Positions 35,464-43,929 of a DNA stretch of 64,000 nt are shown here, piece after piece (the stretch's first letter is position 1; every line of letters starts with the position of its first letter). The notes under the pieces are model-generated. The model made no database searches. It was not told the origin of the DNA and was given only the letters and a program-made list of their open reading frames with translations. Source of the stretch: CAYOZN01 sp964408455 (lineage in GTDB: Bacteria > Planctomycetota > Phycisphaerae > UBA1845 > UTPLA1); assembly GCA_964408455.1 (NCBI GenBank), contig CAYOZN010000012.1, forward strand, positions 1 to 64,000. Direction: 5' to 3'. A program made the position numbers and the translations under genes.

Positions 35464-36522
35464 TCAGGTGCCGATCGCGCGACGCTTGGCGTCGCGGCAA
35501 AGCTTCTGGAAGCGCTCGATGGACTCGCGCGCCTGCTTGTCGGCTGCCGCCTTCGCCGGATCCTCGGCCGCCGGCGTCGCCACCGGCATCGGGGTCTTGA
35601 AGTCGGGCAACAGGTCGTTGCTCGCGCCGGCGATGCGTCCGAGTTCCTCGCGCAGCTGCTTCTGCAGCGAGACGAGGTTGGTCTGGGCGGTCTTCAGTTC
35701 GACCATCTTCCGTTCGAAATCGCCCTCCAGCGCCACCACTTTCTTCTCCCGCTGCTCCACTTCCTGCATCCGGTGCTGGAGCGTCTGACCGATCTTGGTC
35801 AGCTCCGACTCCTTGTTTTGGAATTCCAGGTCGCGGGCTGCCATCGACTGCGCCTGAGCCGCCAGCGTCTCCTGCTCTTTTCGGAGCTGCGCCTGCACCC
35901 GCTTAAGTTCCTCCTGCGATTGCGCGAGCTGTTGTGCGTGCGATTCGTACTGGCTCCGCTCAGCCGCCATTTTTGAGGACCGTGCCTCGAGTTCCTTCGC
36001 GGCCGCTGCGATCTTTTCCTTTTCGGACGCGGTCTGCGCCGCCTGGTGCTCCAGCTCCTTCTGCCGCGCGGCCATTACCTTCTCGAAGTCCGCAAGTTCT
36101 TTCTGCCGCGCCAGAATGGCGGCCTTCTCCTGGTCGATGTCGCGCTTGAGCGCGCCCAGCGCCTCGCGCTGGCGGCTGATGTCCTGCGTCGCCGCATCCC
36201 GCGATTCCAGCTCGGCCTTCAACCGCTTTTCGAACTCCGCGCATTTCGCTTCCCGCGCCGTGAGTTCCGACTCACGCTTTTCGTATTGATCGCAGAGATC
36301 GTTCTCCTGTCGTGCGACCGCCTGCGTCTCGGCGATCAGCAGGTTGCGATGCTCCTCCAGCGCGACGCGGCAGTGCTCGAGCGTCTCGGCCCGGGCCTCG
36401 AGCAACTCGCGCAGCGACTTCATGGCCTGGACGACTTCGAGGCCAAGGGCCTCCAGTTGCCGCAGGTCGAAGTCCGCGCCCCGTCCCTGGTCCTGCGCTT
36501 CGGCGGTCTTGTTCGCACTCAT
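35464..36522 (-). CDS. Long coiled-coil protein
   Basis: 352 aa from the ATG at 36522 (MSANKTAEAQDQGRG). Residues about 20-310 are an almost continuous coiled coil rich in Glu, Gln, Lys, Arg and Ala (for example LEQREKK-type heptads). The C-terminal 40 residues are Pro/Ala-rich and basic. No enzymatic motif. The upstream gene stops 4 nt before this ATG, and the ribosome site (AGAGGTG) lies inside that gene, so the two are coupled. The frame open to 36705 upstream is Arg/Cys-rich and non-coding. It is probably a scaffold in the GTPase cluster. Confidence 0.75.
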   Translation of the reverse strand: MSANKTAEAQDQGRGADFDLRQLEALGLEVVQAMKSLRELLEARAETLEHCRVALEEHRNLLIAETQAVARQENDLCDQYEKRESELTAREAKCAEFEKRLKAELESRDAATQDISRQREALGALKRDIDQEKAAILARQKELADFEKVMAARQKELEHQAAQTASEKEKIAAAAKELEARSSKMAAERSQYESHAQQLAQSQEELKRVQAQLRKEQETLAAQAQSMAARDLEFQNKESELTKIGQTLQHRMQEVEQREKKVVALEGDFERKMVELKTAQTNLVSLQKQLREELGRIAGASNDLLPDFKTPMPVATPAAEDPAKAAADKQARESIERFQKLCRDAKRRAIGT

Positions 36523-36526
36523 GAGA

Positions 36527-37372
36527 TCACCTCTTCCACCAGCTCTTCTTCTTGTCGTTTGACGGATTCGCCGACTCCGCTTCGATTTCCGCGACCAGTT
36601 CCTGAATGGTCTTGCGACCGTTGAACAGGCGGAAGCGCACGCGCACCGCCTTGGCCCTCTCCGGATCGAGCGACAGCAGAAGCGACTCCGCCTCCTCCAT
36701 CTCATCCTGGTATTCTTCGATCAGCGTGCGAATGGGCTTCTGCCCCTTGGCCGCCTGGTAGCGAATGCGGATCGCGTTCGCCGTTTCCGGTTCGAGCGTC
36801 GCCAGGATGGCCTCCACACCTTCGGGCGAGTCCGGATCGACGCCGCCGGACGCCTCTTCAAGTTCCGGCGTCGCGACGCTGTTCTCGGCGACTTCTTCGT
36901 TCGGTTGTTCGTTGTGCATGGCCCGGCTGAGCGTCTCGATGGCGCGCTCGCGTTCGCGCGAATCGCTCAAGTCGGGAGCGTGGGGTTCGTTGTCTGGTTG
37001 CGGCTGTTCCGCAGATTCGACCTCGTCGTACGGCGCCTCCGCTTCGATTTCCGCGACATCGGCCGCCCGGGCCTCGGGTGCCACCGCCTCGACGGCCGCG
37101 GCCGCGGTGCGCTGCACGGCGGCGGCCGTTTCGGCCATTTCCGCCGTTGCCGCAAGCCTCTCCTCGCGGCGGCGCAGGTCTTCGGCGTATTCCAGGGACC
37201 GCCGTTCGAGCTCGGCAAATTCGGTCCACTTTGTGGCAAAGAAGGACTGCGCGCGCGACATCGCCGTCGTCCAGGCCGACAGCTTTGTTTCAAGCTCCGT
37301 CAGCGAGCGCGCAACGGCGCCGTCGTCCTGGGGTACCTGCAAGTCGGCGAGATTGACAGCGCCGGCCTTCAT
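36527..37372 (-). CDS. Helical protein with duplicated C-terminal module, first gene of the GTPase cluster
   Basis: 281 aa. A helical N-terminus (about 20-100) precedes an acidic disordered linker (100-170) and two homologous units of about 40 residues: LEPETANAIRIRYQAAKGQK with IRTLIEEY, and LDPERAKAVRVRFRLFNGRK with IQELVAEI. The protein ends in a Lys/Trp/Arg cluster (KKKSWWKR). No known family is recognised. As the first gene of the five-gene unit and coupled to the coiled-coil gene, it may be an adaptor binding two copies of a partner. Confidence 0.7.
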   Translation of the reverse strand: MKAGAVNLADLQVPQDDGAVARSLTELETKLSAWTTAMSRAQSFFATKWTEFAELERRSLEYAEDLRRREERLAATAEMAETAAAVQRTAAAAVEAVAPEARAADVAEIEAEAPYDEVESAEQPQPDNEPHAPDLSDSRERERAIETLSRAMHNEQPNEEVAENSVATPELEEASGGVDPDSPEGVEAILATLEPETANAIRIRYQAAKGQKPIRTLIEEYQDEMEEAESLLLSLDPERAKAVRVRFRLFNGRKTIQELVAEIEAESANPSNDKKKSWWKR

Positions 37373-37598
37373 GGCTCCTCCCGTGGAGCGAAACAGGCCC
37401 GGCTAGATAGGGCTACACGCCTCCTGGACCCGCCTCGCAGCACTGACCAATGTCAAGCATAAGATTCATCTGGCGCCCGCGCCTTCGACTGGAAATGAAA
37501 GATGGTTCTGGGACGCAGTTTTTCTCGCGCCGCCCGTATGGCACCAATAACTGCGTGCCGTTGGTGCCTCGCAGGTCATTAAAAGTTGGGATTTGTTC

Positions 37599-39533
37599 TT
37601 ATTCGCCAGGGGCCGCCCGGGGATAGACGGTCGCCGAGCAGTGAATCGCACCCGCCCGGCGCTGGCTTTCGGCGCAGTGCACCGGCACGACGCGGACTTC
37701 CGCGCCTATTTCGCGTTCAAAGACGCGCTGGGCCGCCTCGTCCAGTGGCGTGTACAGGCCGCCCCACGCAGGCATCAGCCAGCGCTGCCGATCGTGGATG
37801 CCGTTGAGGTAGTTCGGCCCGCGCCGCTCGTCTGAAAGACTCGGCACCGGCACCACGCGCCAGCCCAGTTCGGACAGAATCTTGCGCTGCATCGCCCGGT
37901 CTTCCTCGCGCCGCCGAAAGCTCGCCAGGTAGGCCGCCGCCTCCGGACTTGTCGGGCGAATGGCGTCGTGCACGAACGTATCCAGCGCCAGCAGAAAACA
38001 CTGCAAGTTGCCCACGCCCGAATCGCCCGCCGCAATCGAAAAGTGACGTGCAAATGACTCCGGAAAGCCTCCGCCGGGCAGGACCGGGCGGCTCAGCGCC
38101 GGCCCGAGTCGGCCCAGGAGTTCGGCGGGGCGGTCGCCGGCAAGCGCCTGCTGTGCCGCGCGAGCGGCATCCGCGGTGATGGCGCCCGCCTGCTGCATTG
38201 CGCCGATGCCGCAATCGAGAATGACGCGGGCCGCCGCGCGGGAGTCATTGACGAACGCGACGGTTTCGTTGGCCCGCGTACGCACGCTCACGTCATAGTC
38301 GAGATGAAACGATGCCGCCGGCAGCACGACGCAGCGATCAACGCCGAATTCCACCCTGAATGCCGCGAGCACCTGCTCGAACGAGAGCCCCAGGGCCGTG
38401 TTGCGGTACACCTCGGCTTCGCCCACCAGCATGATGCGTTCCCGCGTCCGGGCGTCGCGCACGACCAGCAGGTTACCTCCCTGAAAGATCAGCGGCGAGT
38501 GGATGACCCGGTGACCGATGGATGCCACGCCATCCATCACAAAGCTCTCGCCGGGCACGAAGACCGATCCATCTTCCCGCCGGCTCGCATATCGAGGCAC
38601 GAGCGTTGCAGGCGCCGACGAGTCGCCGCCGCCCCCGGCCATGCTCCCCGCCTTGCCGTTGTCGTGTGCCCACTGAGCAAGCGGCCAGGGCTCTGCGATC
38701 AGCGTCAGCCGCCGCACGTCGGCCTCCGGCCAGTCCGCGAGTGTCGTGCGTAAGGCATCGACATGTTTCTGCTCGATACTGGCGACAAAGGCCGCCTTTG
38801 GAAAGGCGCCAAAAAGCTGGCGGGCCATGTCGAGGTTCTCCCCCGCCCCGGCGACGCTCCAGTAATCGCCCCTCGTCAGTTGCAGTCGCACCAGGCCCAC
38901 CTCCGTTTCGCCGCTCTCGATGACGGCGGCGAATCCAGGCGCCGTCTGCCGAAAGTCGAAGGTGTATCCGGCGGTCTCCAGGCAGATTTCCTCGATCGTC
39001 GCGCCGCGCGCCAGGCGCGCTGCGGTGGCCGCCGTCCATTCTTCCGGCTGCACTGCCGCGCCCGTGGCATCTTGAAAATGGGCCAGCAGATCCAGCGGCA
39101 GCCCGGCCTGGCGGAGCCGCATCGACGGATCGTGCGGCGCATTATTTCGCGCCGCGCCTTCGTCCCGCGCGACGATCGCAAGCGCGCGCACGCACGTGGA
39201 AAACAGCCCGTCAAATGCCAGCCGCCGCGCTGCCAGGTCCGCCGCCTCCGCAATCGAGGGATCGGCGTCGCCAGGCGGGGCGAACGGGCACAAGCCAAGG
39301 CGGGTCGACCGTAGCGGGGCAACGAAACCACGGTTGAAGGGGCGTGCTTCCATCAGGGAGCGGCGAACGTCAGCCCCGCTCGAAACATTGGGCGACATGA
39401 CCAGCCTGAATGTCGACGATTCGTCATCAGCAAGCGCATCCGGCGCCGCTGCCAGCGCGGCAAGCAAGCACAGGAGGCCAGCCGTTGTACACTTTCGGCC
39501 GCGCGATGATGAATTCAAGGAATACGGCTTCAT
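37599..39533 (-). CDS. Secreted guanidino-modifying-enzyme superfamily protein (deiminase-like)
   Basis: 644 aa with a signal peptide (about 1-36, ending ALAD). The C-terminal half carries the superfamily pattern: SPLIFQGGNLLVV (substrate-binding Gly-Gly-Asn strand), ASFHLDYDVSVRT (His-x-Asp) and a terminal GAIHCSATVYPR with the candidate nucleophilic Cys. Agmatine deiminases and peptidyl-arginine deiminases share this arrangement. The N-terminal 250 residues are not recognised. It may deiminate peptides outside the cytoplasm, but activity is not proven by sequence. The downstream coding unit overlaps its start by 4 nt. Confidence 0.65.
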   Translation of the reverse strand: MKPYSLNSSSRGRKCTTAGLLCLLAALAAAPDALADDESSTFRLVMSPNVSSGADVRRSLMEARPFNRGFVAPLRSTRLGLCPFAPPGDADPSIAEAADLAARRLAFDGLFSTCVRALAIVARDEGAARNNAPHDPSMRLRQAGLPLDLLAHFQDATGAAVQPEEWTAATAARLARGATIEEICLETAGYTFDFRQTAPGFAAVIESGETEVGLVRLQLTRGDYWSVAGAGENLDMARQLFGAFPKAAFVASIEQKHVDALRTTLADWPEADVRRLTLIAEPWPLAQWAHDNGKAGSMAGGGGDSSAPATLVPRYASRREDGSVFVPGESFVMDGVASIGHRVIHSPLIFQGGNLLVVRDARTRERIMLVGEAEVYRNTALGLSFEQVLAAFRVEFGVDRCVVLPAASFHLDYDVSVRTRANETVAFVNDSRAAARVILDCGIGAMQQAGAITADAARAAQQALAGDRPAELLGRLGPALSRPVLPGGGFPESFARHFSIAAGDSGVGNLQCFLLALDTFVHDAIRPTSPEAAAYLASFRRREEDRAMQRKILSELGWRVVPVPSLSDERRGPNYLNGIHDRQRWLMPAWGGLYTPLDEAAQRVFEREIGAEVRVVPVHCAESQRRAGAIHCSATVYPRAAPGE

Positions 39534-40012
39534 GCGGCCCGACTCCGCCGGCGCCGCAGAAAAATGACTGCCGCCGCGGCAGCAAGTCCGACGGCCGGGG
39601 CGGCAAGCAGCATGACGCTTCTTCGTTCGCCAGCGGGCTGGCTCGCTTGCGCCGCCCCCCGTTCCTCGTCGTTTGGCGCGGGCGCAGTTTCAGGGTTCGC
39701 AGCTGGCGTGTCGCGCAGAACGACGTGATTGCGCTCCTGGTAGGCCGTGCGCATCTGTCGATCCGCCACGCGGCGCACGAATTCGTCCGGCAGATTCAGC
39801 ACCCGAAGATCGTGCCGGCCGAGCGGCGCATCCAGTACAAGTTCACGCGCCGTCGCCTCCAGGGCATGGACCGCCTCCGGCGCCGCCGGCTGCGGCGATT
39901 GGGCCGCCAGATCCGCCGCCAATGCGATAAACAGGCTGACCGCAGCGGCTGCGCCTGTCCACCGCATCCGTGTCCGCCCGAAACTCCACTGCTGCCGAAG
40001 CACGTGCATCAT
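39530..40012 (-). CDS. Secreted protein with C-terminal membrane anchor
   Basis: 160 aa. Signal peptide or N-terminal anchor at about 17-38 (WTGAAAAVSLFIALAADLAA), a mostly helical middle (LNLPDEFVRRVADRQMRTAY), a Pro/Ala/Glu linker and a final hydrophobic helix (LLAAPAVGLAAAAAVIFL) followed by RRRRSR. The last 4 nt overlap the start of the deiminase-like gene (ATGA), so the pair is co-translated and this protein may tether its partner. No family recognised. Confidence 0.65.
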   Translation of the reverse strand: MMHVLRQQWSFGRTRMRWTGAAAAVSLFIALAADLAAQSPQPAAPEAVHALEATARELVLDAPLGRHDLRVLNLPDEFVRRVADRQMRTAYQERNHVVLRDTPAANPETAPAPNDEERGAAQASQPAGERRSVMLLAAPAVGLAAAAAVIFLRRRRSRAA

Positions 40013-40065
40013 TCCGCTTCATCATCGTTTCCGGCCGCCGGTTCGTCCAACCGGCAGGCGCTCTA

Positions 40066-40095
40066 TTGCGCCGAATCGCCGAATTCCGCTATTAT
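40066..40095 (+). promoter_or_regulatory. Likely promoter of ispH and pfa1
   Basis: TTGCGC (40066-40071), 18-nt spacer, TATTAT (40090-40095). It would give a leader of about 55 nt before the ispH ATG. Confidence 0.5.
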
Positions 40096-40157
40096 TACCC
40101 GGTTGCCGGTCCGCAGGCGTGACGACGCGCTTCGCGGGCCACAGCCCGGGGAGTGAA

Positions 40158-41114
40158 ATGCGCATACTGCTTGCCAATCCGCGCGGCTTTTGTGCCGGCG
40201 TCGATCGCGCCGTCAAAATCGTCGAACTGGCCCTGGAGGTCTTCGGCGAGCCGGTTTTCGTGCGCCGCGAAATCGTGCACAACAGCCATGTCGTGGGCGA
40301 ACTGCGCGGCAGGGGGGCGGTCTTTGTCGACGAACTGGACGACGTTCCCCCGGGCGCCGTCGCCATCCTGAGCGCCCACGGCGTCGCCCCGACAGTCTTC
40401 GAGCAGGCCAGGGCGCGAAATCTCAAGCTGATCGACGCCACCTGCCCGCTGGTGACAAAGGTCCATCTTGAAGTGCACCGATTCGTAAAGGCCGGCTATC
40501 ACATAATCCTCGTGGGGCATCAAGGCCACGACGAGGTCATCGGCACCATGGGTGAGGCCCCGGAGCACATCACGCTGGTCGAGAACGAGCATCAGGCCGC
40601 GACGATCGAGCTGCCGCCGCATGAAAAGCTTATGGTGCTTACGCAGACCACGCTGGGGGTGGACGACACGAAGATCGTCATTGACGCTCTGCGTCGCCGC
40701 TTCCCAGATCTCGCCCTGCCGCCCACCGACGACGTTTGTTACGCCACTCAGAACCGGCAGGATGCGGTCAAGGCGATGTGCGATCGCGGAATGGATCTCC
40801 TGCTGGTCGTCGGCTCGAAGAATTCGAGCAATGCCGCCCGCCTGGTGGAAGTCGGCCAGTCCCGCGGCGTAACCGGTTTTCTGATCGACTCGCACGAGGA
40901 GATTCGCCCCGAGTGGCTGGCCGAAGCGAAGGTGATCGGCGTGACGGGCGGGGCAAGTTCGCCGGAACACGTGGTTCAGTCAGTCGTCGCCCGCCTGCGG
41001 GAGCTCGGTGCCGGCGAGATCGAGTTTGTCACGACTGTCGAAGAAGACACGGTGTTCAATATTCCATTGACGTTGAAGCGCGAGATTGAACTCCGCGCCG
41101 CGACCGGCAGGTAA
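40158..41114 (+). CDS. ispH: 4-hydroxy-3-methylbut-2-enyl diphosphate reductase
   Basis: 318 aa from the ATG at 40158, with GGGGAG upstream. The last step of the DXP pathway, an iron-sulfur enzyme giving IPP and DMAPP. The cluster ligands are Cys12 (GFCAGVDRAV), Cys96 (DATCPLVTKVH) and Cys194 (CYATQNRQ). Substrate residues are seen in VHNSHVVGEL, LSAHGVAP and GSKNSSNA. ispF (59861) is the other pathway gene here. Its stop shares one base with the ATG of the PfaD-like gene (TAATG), so the two appear co-translated. Confidence 0.97.
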   Translation: MRILLANPRGFCAGVDRAVKIVELALEVFGEPVFVRREIVHNSHVVGELRGRGAVFVDELDDVPPGAVAILSAHGVAPTVFEQARARNLKLIDATCPLVTKVHLEVHRFVKAGYHIILVGHQGHDEVIGTMGEAPEHITLVENEHQAATIELPPHEKLMVLTQTTLGVDDTKIVIDALRRRFPDLALPPTDDVCYATQNRQDAVKAMCDRGMDLLLVVGSKNSSNAARLVEVGQSRGVTGFLIDSHEEIRPEWLAEAKVIGVTGGASSPEHVVQSVVARLRELGAGEIEFVTTVEEDTVFNIPLTLKREIELRAATGR

Positions 41115-43048
41115 TGGCGGGAATCGAGAATCAGATCAACATGTCTGCATCCGACGATGTTCAACAATCCAATGGTGGCATACCCTCGCGCCTGGTGAGC
41201 GCCGCCGGCGAAGGCGGGCGGCAGGCGTTGTCGTCGGCCGTATCCGGCGCGCGGGCGGGGGCCCGGCTTGCCGTCGGCACGCTCTTCGCCGGGGCCAACG
41301 TCATGCTCGATCTGGGTGTGCGCATGGCGCGGCGCCTGCCGGTGGACGGCCGCGCTATTGGTGCGAGGCTCGCAACGCCCGAAGGCGAAATAGAGGTAGA
41401 CGTGCTTTCCTCGTCTCCGCTGCCGACCGAGCCGCTGGGATGGTGGATGCCCGATGGAGAGTCGCCTGCGACGGATATCGATGACTTCGTCCAGGCACTG
41501 GCGCGCACGTCCAGGCCGGTCTATGTCGTGCATGCGCCCGGCGGGCTTGCCGTGGCAAATGCGGGCCGCGCCGTACTGGGTGCCGATGCCGCCGCCGGTG
41601 AGGCATACCCGCTGCTGGCGTATGCCCCGGCAATCCAGCCGTCCGCACTGGGCGATGTCTCCTTCTGTCGCGATCTCAACATCAGGTATGCGTATGCCGC
41701 CGGCGCAATGGCCAACGGCATCGCGAGCGAAGCGCTCGTCGAGGCCATGGCCCGTGAAGGCTTCCTCGCCTTCTTCGGCTCGGCCGGGCTCTCGCTCGAC
41801 CGCGTGGCGACCGCGATCGACCGACTGCAGAATTCGCTCGGCGAACGCACGTTTGGCTTCAATCTCATCCACAGCCCCAACGAACCTGCACTGGAAATCG
41901 GCGTCGTCGACCTGTACCTTCGGCGCGGCGTCCGCCTGGTCGACGCCTCGGCCTATCTCGATCTCACTTTGCCCCTCATCAAGTACCGCGTCAGCGGCAT
42001 CGAGCGCGGCCCCGATGGCCGCCCTGTGTGCCGCAATCATGTCATCGGCAAGGTCTCGCGAACCGAAGTGGCGCGCAAATTTCTCGCGCCGCCGCCCGAA
42101 GGCATGCTCAATCAACTCGTCGCCGCCCGCCACATCACCGACGAGCAGGCGCGCCTCGCGCGACAGATCCCCGTCGCTGCCGATCTCACCGTCGAGGCCG
42201 ACTCCGGGGGTCATACCGACAATCGCCCGGCCGTCGCCCTCATCCCCGGCATGATCGCCCTGCGCGACGAAATGCAGGCACAGTTCGGCTACGCCCAGCC
42301 GCTGCGCATCGGCGCGGCCGGCGGCATCGCCACGCCTGCCTCCGTCGCCGCCGCATTCGCCATGGGCGCGGCATACGTCATGAACGGCTCCATCAACCAG
42401 GCCGCCGTCGAATCGGGTTCATCGGATGTCGTGCGCGACATGCTCGCACAGGCCGGTCAGGCCGACGTAGCCATGGCCCCGGCGGCCGACATGTTCGAAA
42501 TGGGCGTCAAGGTGCAGGTGCTCAAGTGGGGCACCATGTTCAGCGTCCGCGCCCGCAAGTTGTACGACCTGTATCGTGCTCATGACAGCCTCGAGGCACT
42601 GCCCGCTGCACAGCGGGCCATCCTCGAGCGCGATTTCTTCCGCACCTCGCTGGACCAGGCCTGGACACAGACGCGAACGTACTTTGAAGCGCGCGATCCG
42701 AGTCAGATCGAGCGCGCCGAACGCGACGCAAAGCACAAGATGGCACTGGTCTTCCGCTCCTACCTCGGCCAGTCTTCCCATTGGGCCAACGCCGGCGAGC
42801 CATCGCGCAAAGTGGACTATCAGATCTGGTGCGGTCCGGCCATGGGCGCCTTCAACGAGTGGACCGCTGGCACCTTCCTCGCCGAGCCAAAGAACCGCCG
42901 CGTCGCCGACATCGCACTGAACCTGATGCACGGTGCCGCCGTCCTCACGCGCGCGAACTGGCTGCGTACCCAGGGCGTCGAACTGCCGCCGCAGGCTTCG
43001 CACGTGCGGCCGAAAACACGGAATGAGCTGGCTTTGTTGCTCGGATAA
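41114..43048 (+). CDS. PfaD-type enoyl reductase of PUFA/secondary lipid synthase
   Basis: 644 aa flavin-dependent TIM-barrel protein of the PfaD/2-nitropropane-dioxygenase family. An N-terminal region of about 100 residues is followed by the barrel: PVYVVHAPGGLAVANAG, EGFLAFFGSAGLS, FGFNLIHSPNEPALE, IGAAGGIATPASVAAAFAMG and YVMNGSINQAAVESGSSD, with the later PfaD blocks DMFEMGVKVQVLKWGTMF and PSRKVDYQIWCGPAMGAFN. It supplies the trans-acting enoyl reduction for the two megasynthases downstream. Start 41114 overlaps ispH; ATG 41141 is an alternative. Corresponds in position and type to myxobacterial pfa1. Confidence 0.92.
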   Translation: MAGIENQINMSASDDVQQSNGGIPSRLVSAAGEGGRQALSSAVSGARAGARLAVGTLFAGANVMLDLGVRMARRLPVDGRAIGARLATPEGEIEVDVLSSSPLPTEPLGWWMPDGESPATDIDDFVQALARTSRPVYVVHAPGGLAVANAGRAVLGADAAAGEAYPLLAYAPAIQPSALGDVSFCRDLNIRYAYAAGAMANGIASEALVEAMAREGFLAFFGSAGLSLDRVATAIDRLQNSLGERTFGFNLIHSPNEPALEIGVVDLYLRRGVRLVDASAYLDLTLPLIKYRVSGIERGPDGRPVCRNHVIGKVSRTEVARKFLAPPPEGMLNQLVAARHITDEQARLARQIPVAADLTVEADSGGHTDNRPAVALIPGMIALRDEMQAQFGYAQPLRIGAAGGIATPASVAAAFAMGAAYVMNGSINQAAVESGSSDVVRDMLAQAGQADVAMAPAADMFEMGVKVQVLKWGTMFSVRARKLYDLYRAHDSLEALPAAQRAILERDFFRTSLDQAWTQTRTYFEARDPSQIERAERDAKHKMALVFRSYLGQSSHWANAGEPSRKVDYQIWCGPAMGAFNEWTAGTFLAEPKNRRVADIALNLMHGAAVLTRANWLRTQGVELPPQASHVRPKTRNELALLLG

Positions 43049-43078
43049 CTTGTTATATTCCGGCAGAGGTCTCGACCA

Positions 43079-43741
43079 ATGGCGGCCGCCATCCCAAATC
43101 ATCGCTATGTGGAGTCTCCGGGCGAAACGCGCAGAGCCAGGATCGGCCCGGATGACCAGGGTCGCCGCATGTCGTTGCGCGACTTTACTCGTGCAGAGGC
43201 TACGCCGGGGTTCCACTACGAGCTCGAACGGGGAGTAATACAGGTGACGGACGTCCCCGGAATGCCCCACGGCCTTTTGCGCCAACAACTGGAACTCATG
43301 CTTCGCAACTACCAGTTGATTCACCCTGATGTCATTTACTTTCAAGCCAGTGGTGTCGCCGCAAAAATTGAACTTTGGGGCAGGGAAAGTGAACGGCATC
43401 CGGATTGGTCCATCTACCTGCGGCCGCACCCCGCCGGTATTGACCAACCATGGGATCATTGGATTCCCGACATTGTCATTGAAATCGTCTCGCGATCGTC
43501 ATCGCAGCGAGATTACGTAACCAAAGTGGACGACTATCTCGCCGCCGGTGTTCGCGAATACTGGATCATCGACCCTCAGAAAAAGGCCGCCACCATCCTC
43601 ATCCGCCATGCCGACGCCTGGGAAGAAAAGCGCCTCGGCCCCCGCGGAAAGTACAAGCCCACGCTCCTCACCGGCTTCGTCCTCGACCTGTCAAGGCTCC
43701 TTCAAGCCCCGCCCAGACCGCGAAAATCCAAAAAGAAATAA
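43079..43741 (+). CDS. Uma2-family (DUF820) restriction-endonuclease-fold protein
   Basis: 220 aa, with AGAGG 9 nt before the ATG. The PD-(D/E)xK-like core is PDIVIEIVSRSSSQRDYVTK, followed by DYLAAGVREYWIIDPQKK. Uma2 proteins are small nuclease-fold proteins that spread widely in cyanobacteria and planctomycetes; their function is unsettled. It has its own candidate -10 (TATATT, 43054-43059), lower GC than its neighbours and its own terminator. It looks like an insertion between pfa1 and pfa2. Confidence 0.88.
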   Translation: MAAAIPNHRYVESPGETRRARIGPDDQGRRMSLRDFTRAEATPGFHYELERGVIQVTDVPGMPHGLLRQQLELMLRNYQLIHPDVIYFQASGVAAKIELWGRESERHPDWSIYLRPHPAGIDQPWDHWIPDIVIEIVSRSSSQRDYVTKVDDYLAAGVREYWIIDPQKKAATILIRHADAWEEKRLGPRGKYKPTLLTGFVLDLSRLLQAPPRPRKSKKK

Positions 43742-43763
43742 CCCCCGTGTCGCCCGGCCAACT

Positions 43764-43786
43764 CGCGACCGGCCGTCGCGTTTTTT
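43764..43786 (+). terminator. Intrinsic terminator after the Uma2 gene
   Basis: CGCGAC, loop CGGCC, GTCGCG, then TTTTTT. It should stop transcription from ispH/pfa1/Uma2 before pfa2. Confidence 0.85.
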
Positions 43787-43803
43787 CAGCCCCCGCTTTC
43801 GCC

Positions 43804-43809
43804 TATACT
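43804..43809 (+). promoter_or_regulatory. -10 box for the pfa2-pfa3 unit
   Basis: TATACT, immediately downstream of the terminator and about 120 nt before the pfa2 start. The same hexamer serves the small RNA and the response regulator. No good -35 is seen, so an activator may be needed. Confidence 0.4.
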
Positions 43810-43929
43810 CCCCTCCCGTTGGTCTCCACGGCCCCAGCGCGGCGCCGCGTTTGCGCCGTATCCGGGACGGCGGTCGCCGGCAAACCGGCACCGCACGAAA
43901 GCACCCCGAATTCCCCCTGAGGTCCACGC

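Noticed and set aside
40976..42214. 412-aa minus-strand frame opposite the PfaD gene
   Set aside because: Shadow of ispH/PfaD coding sequence; no family pattern.
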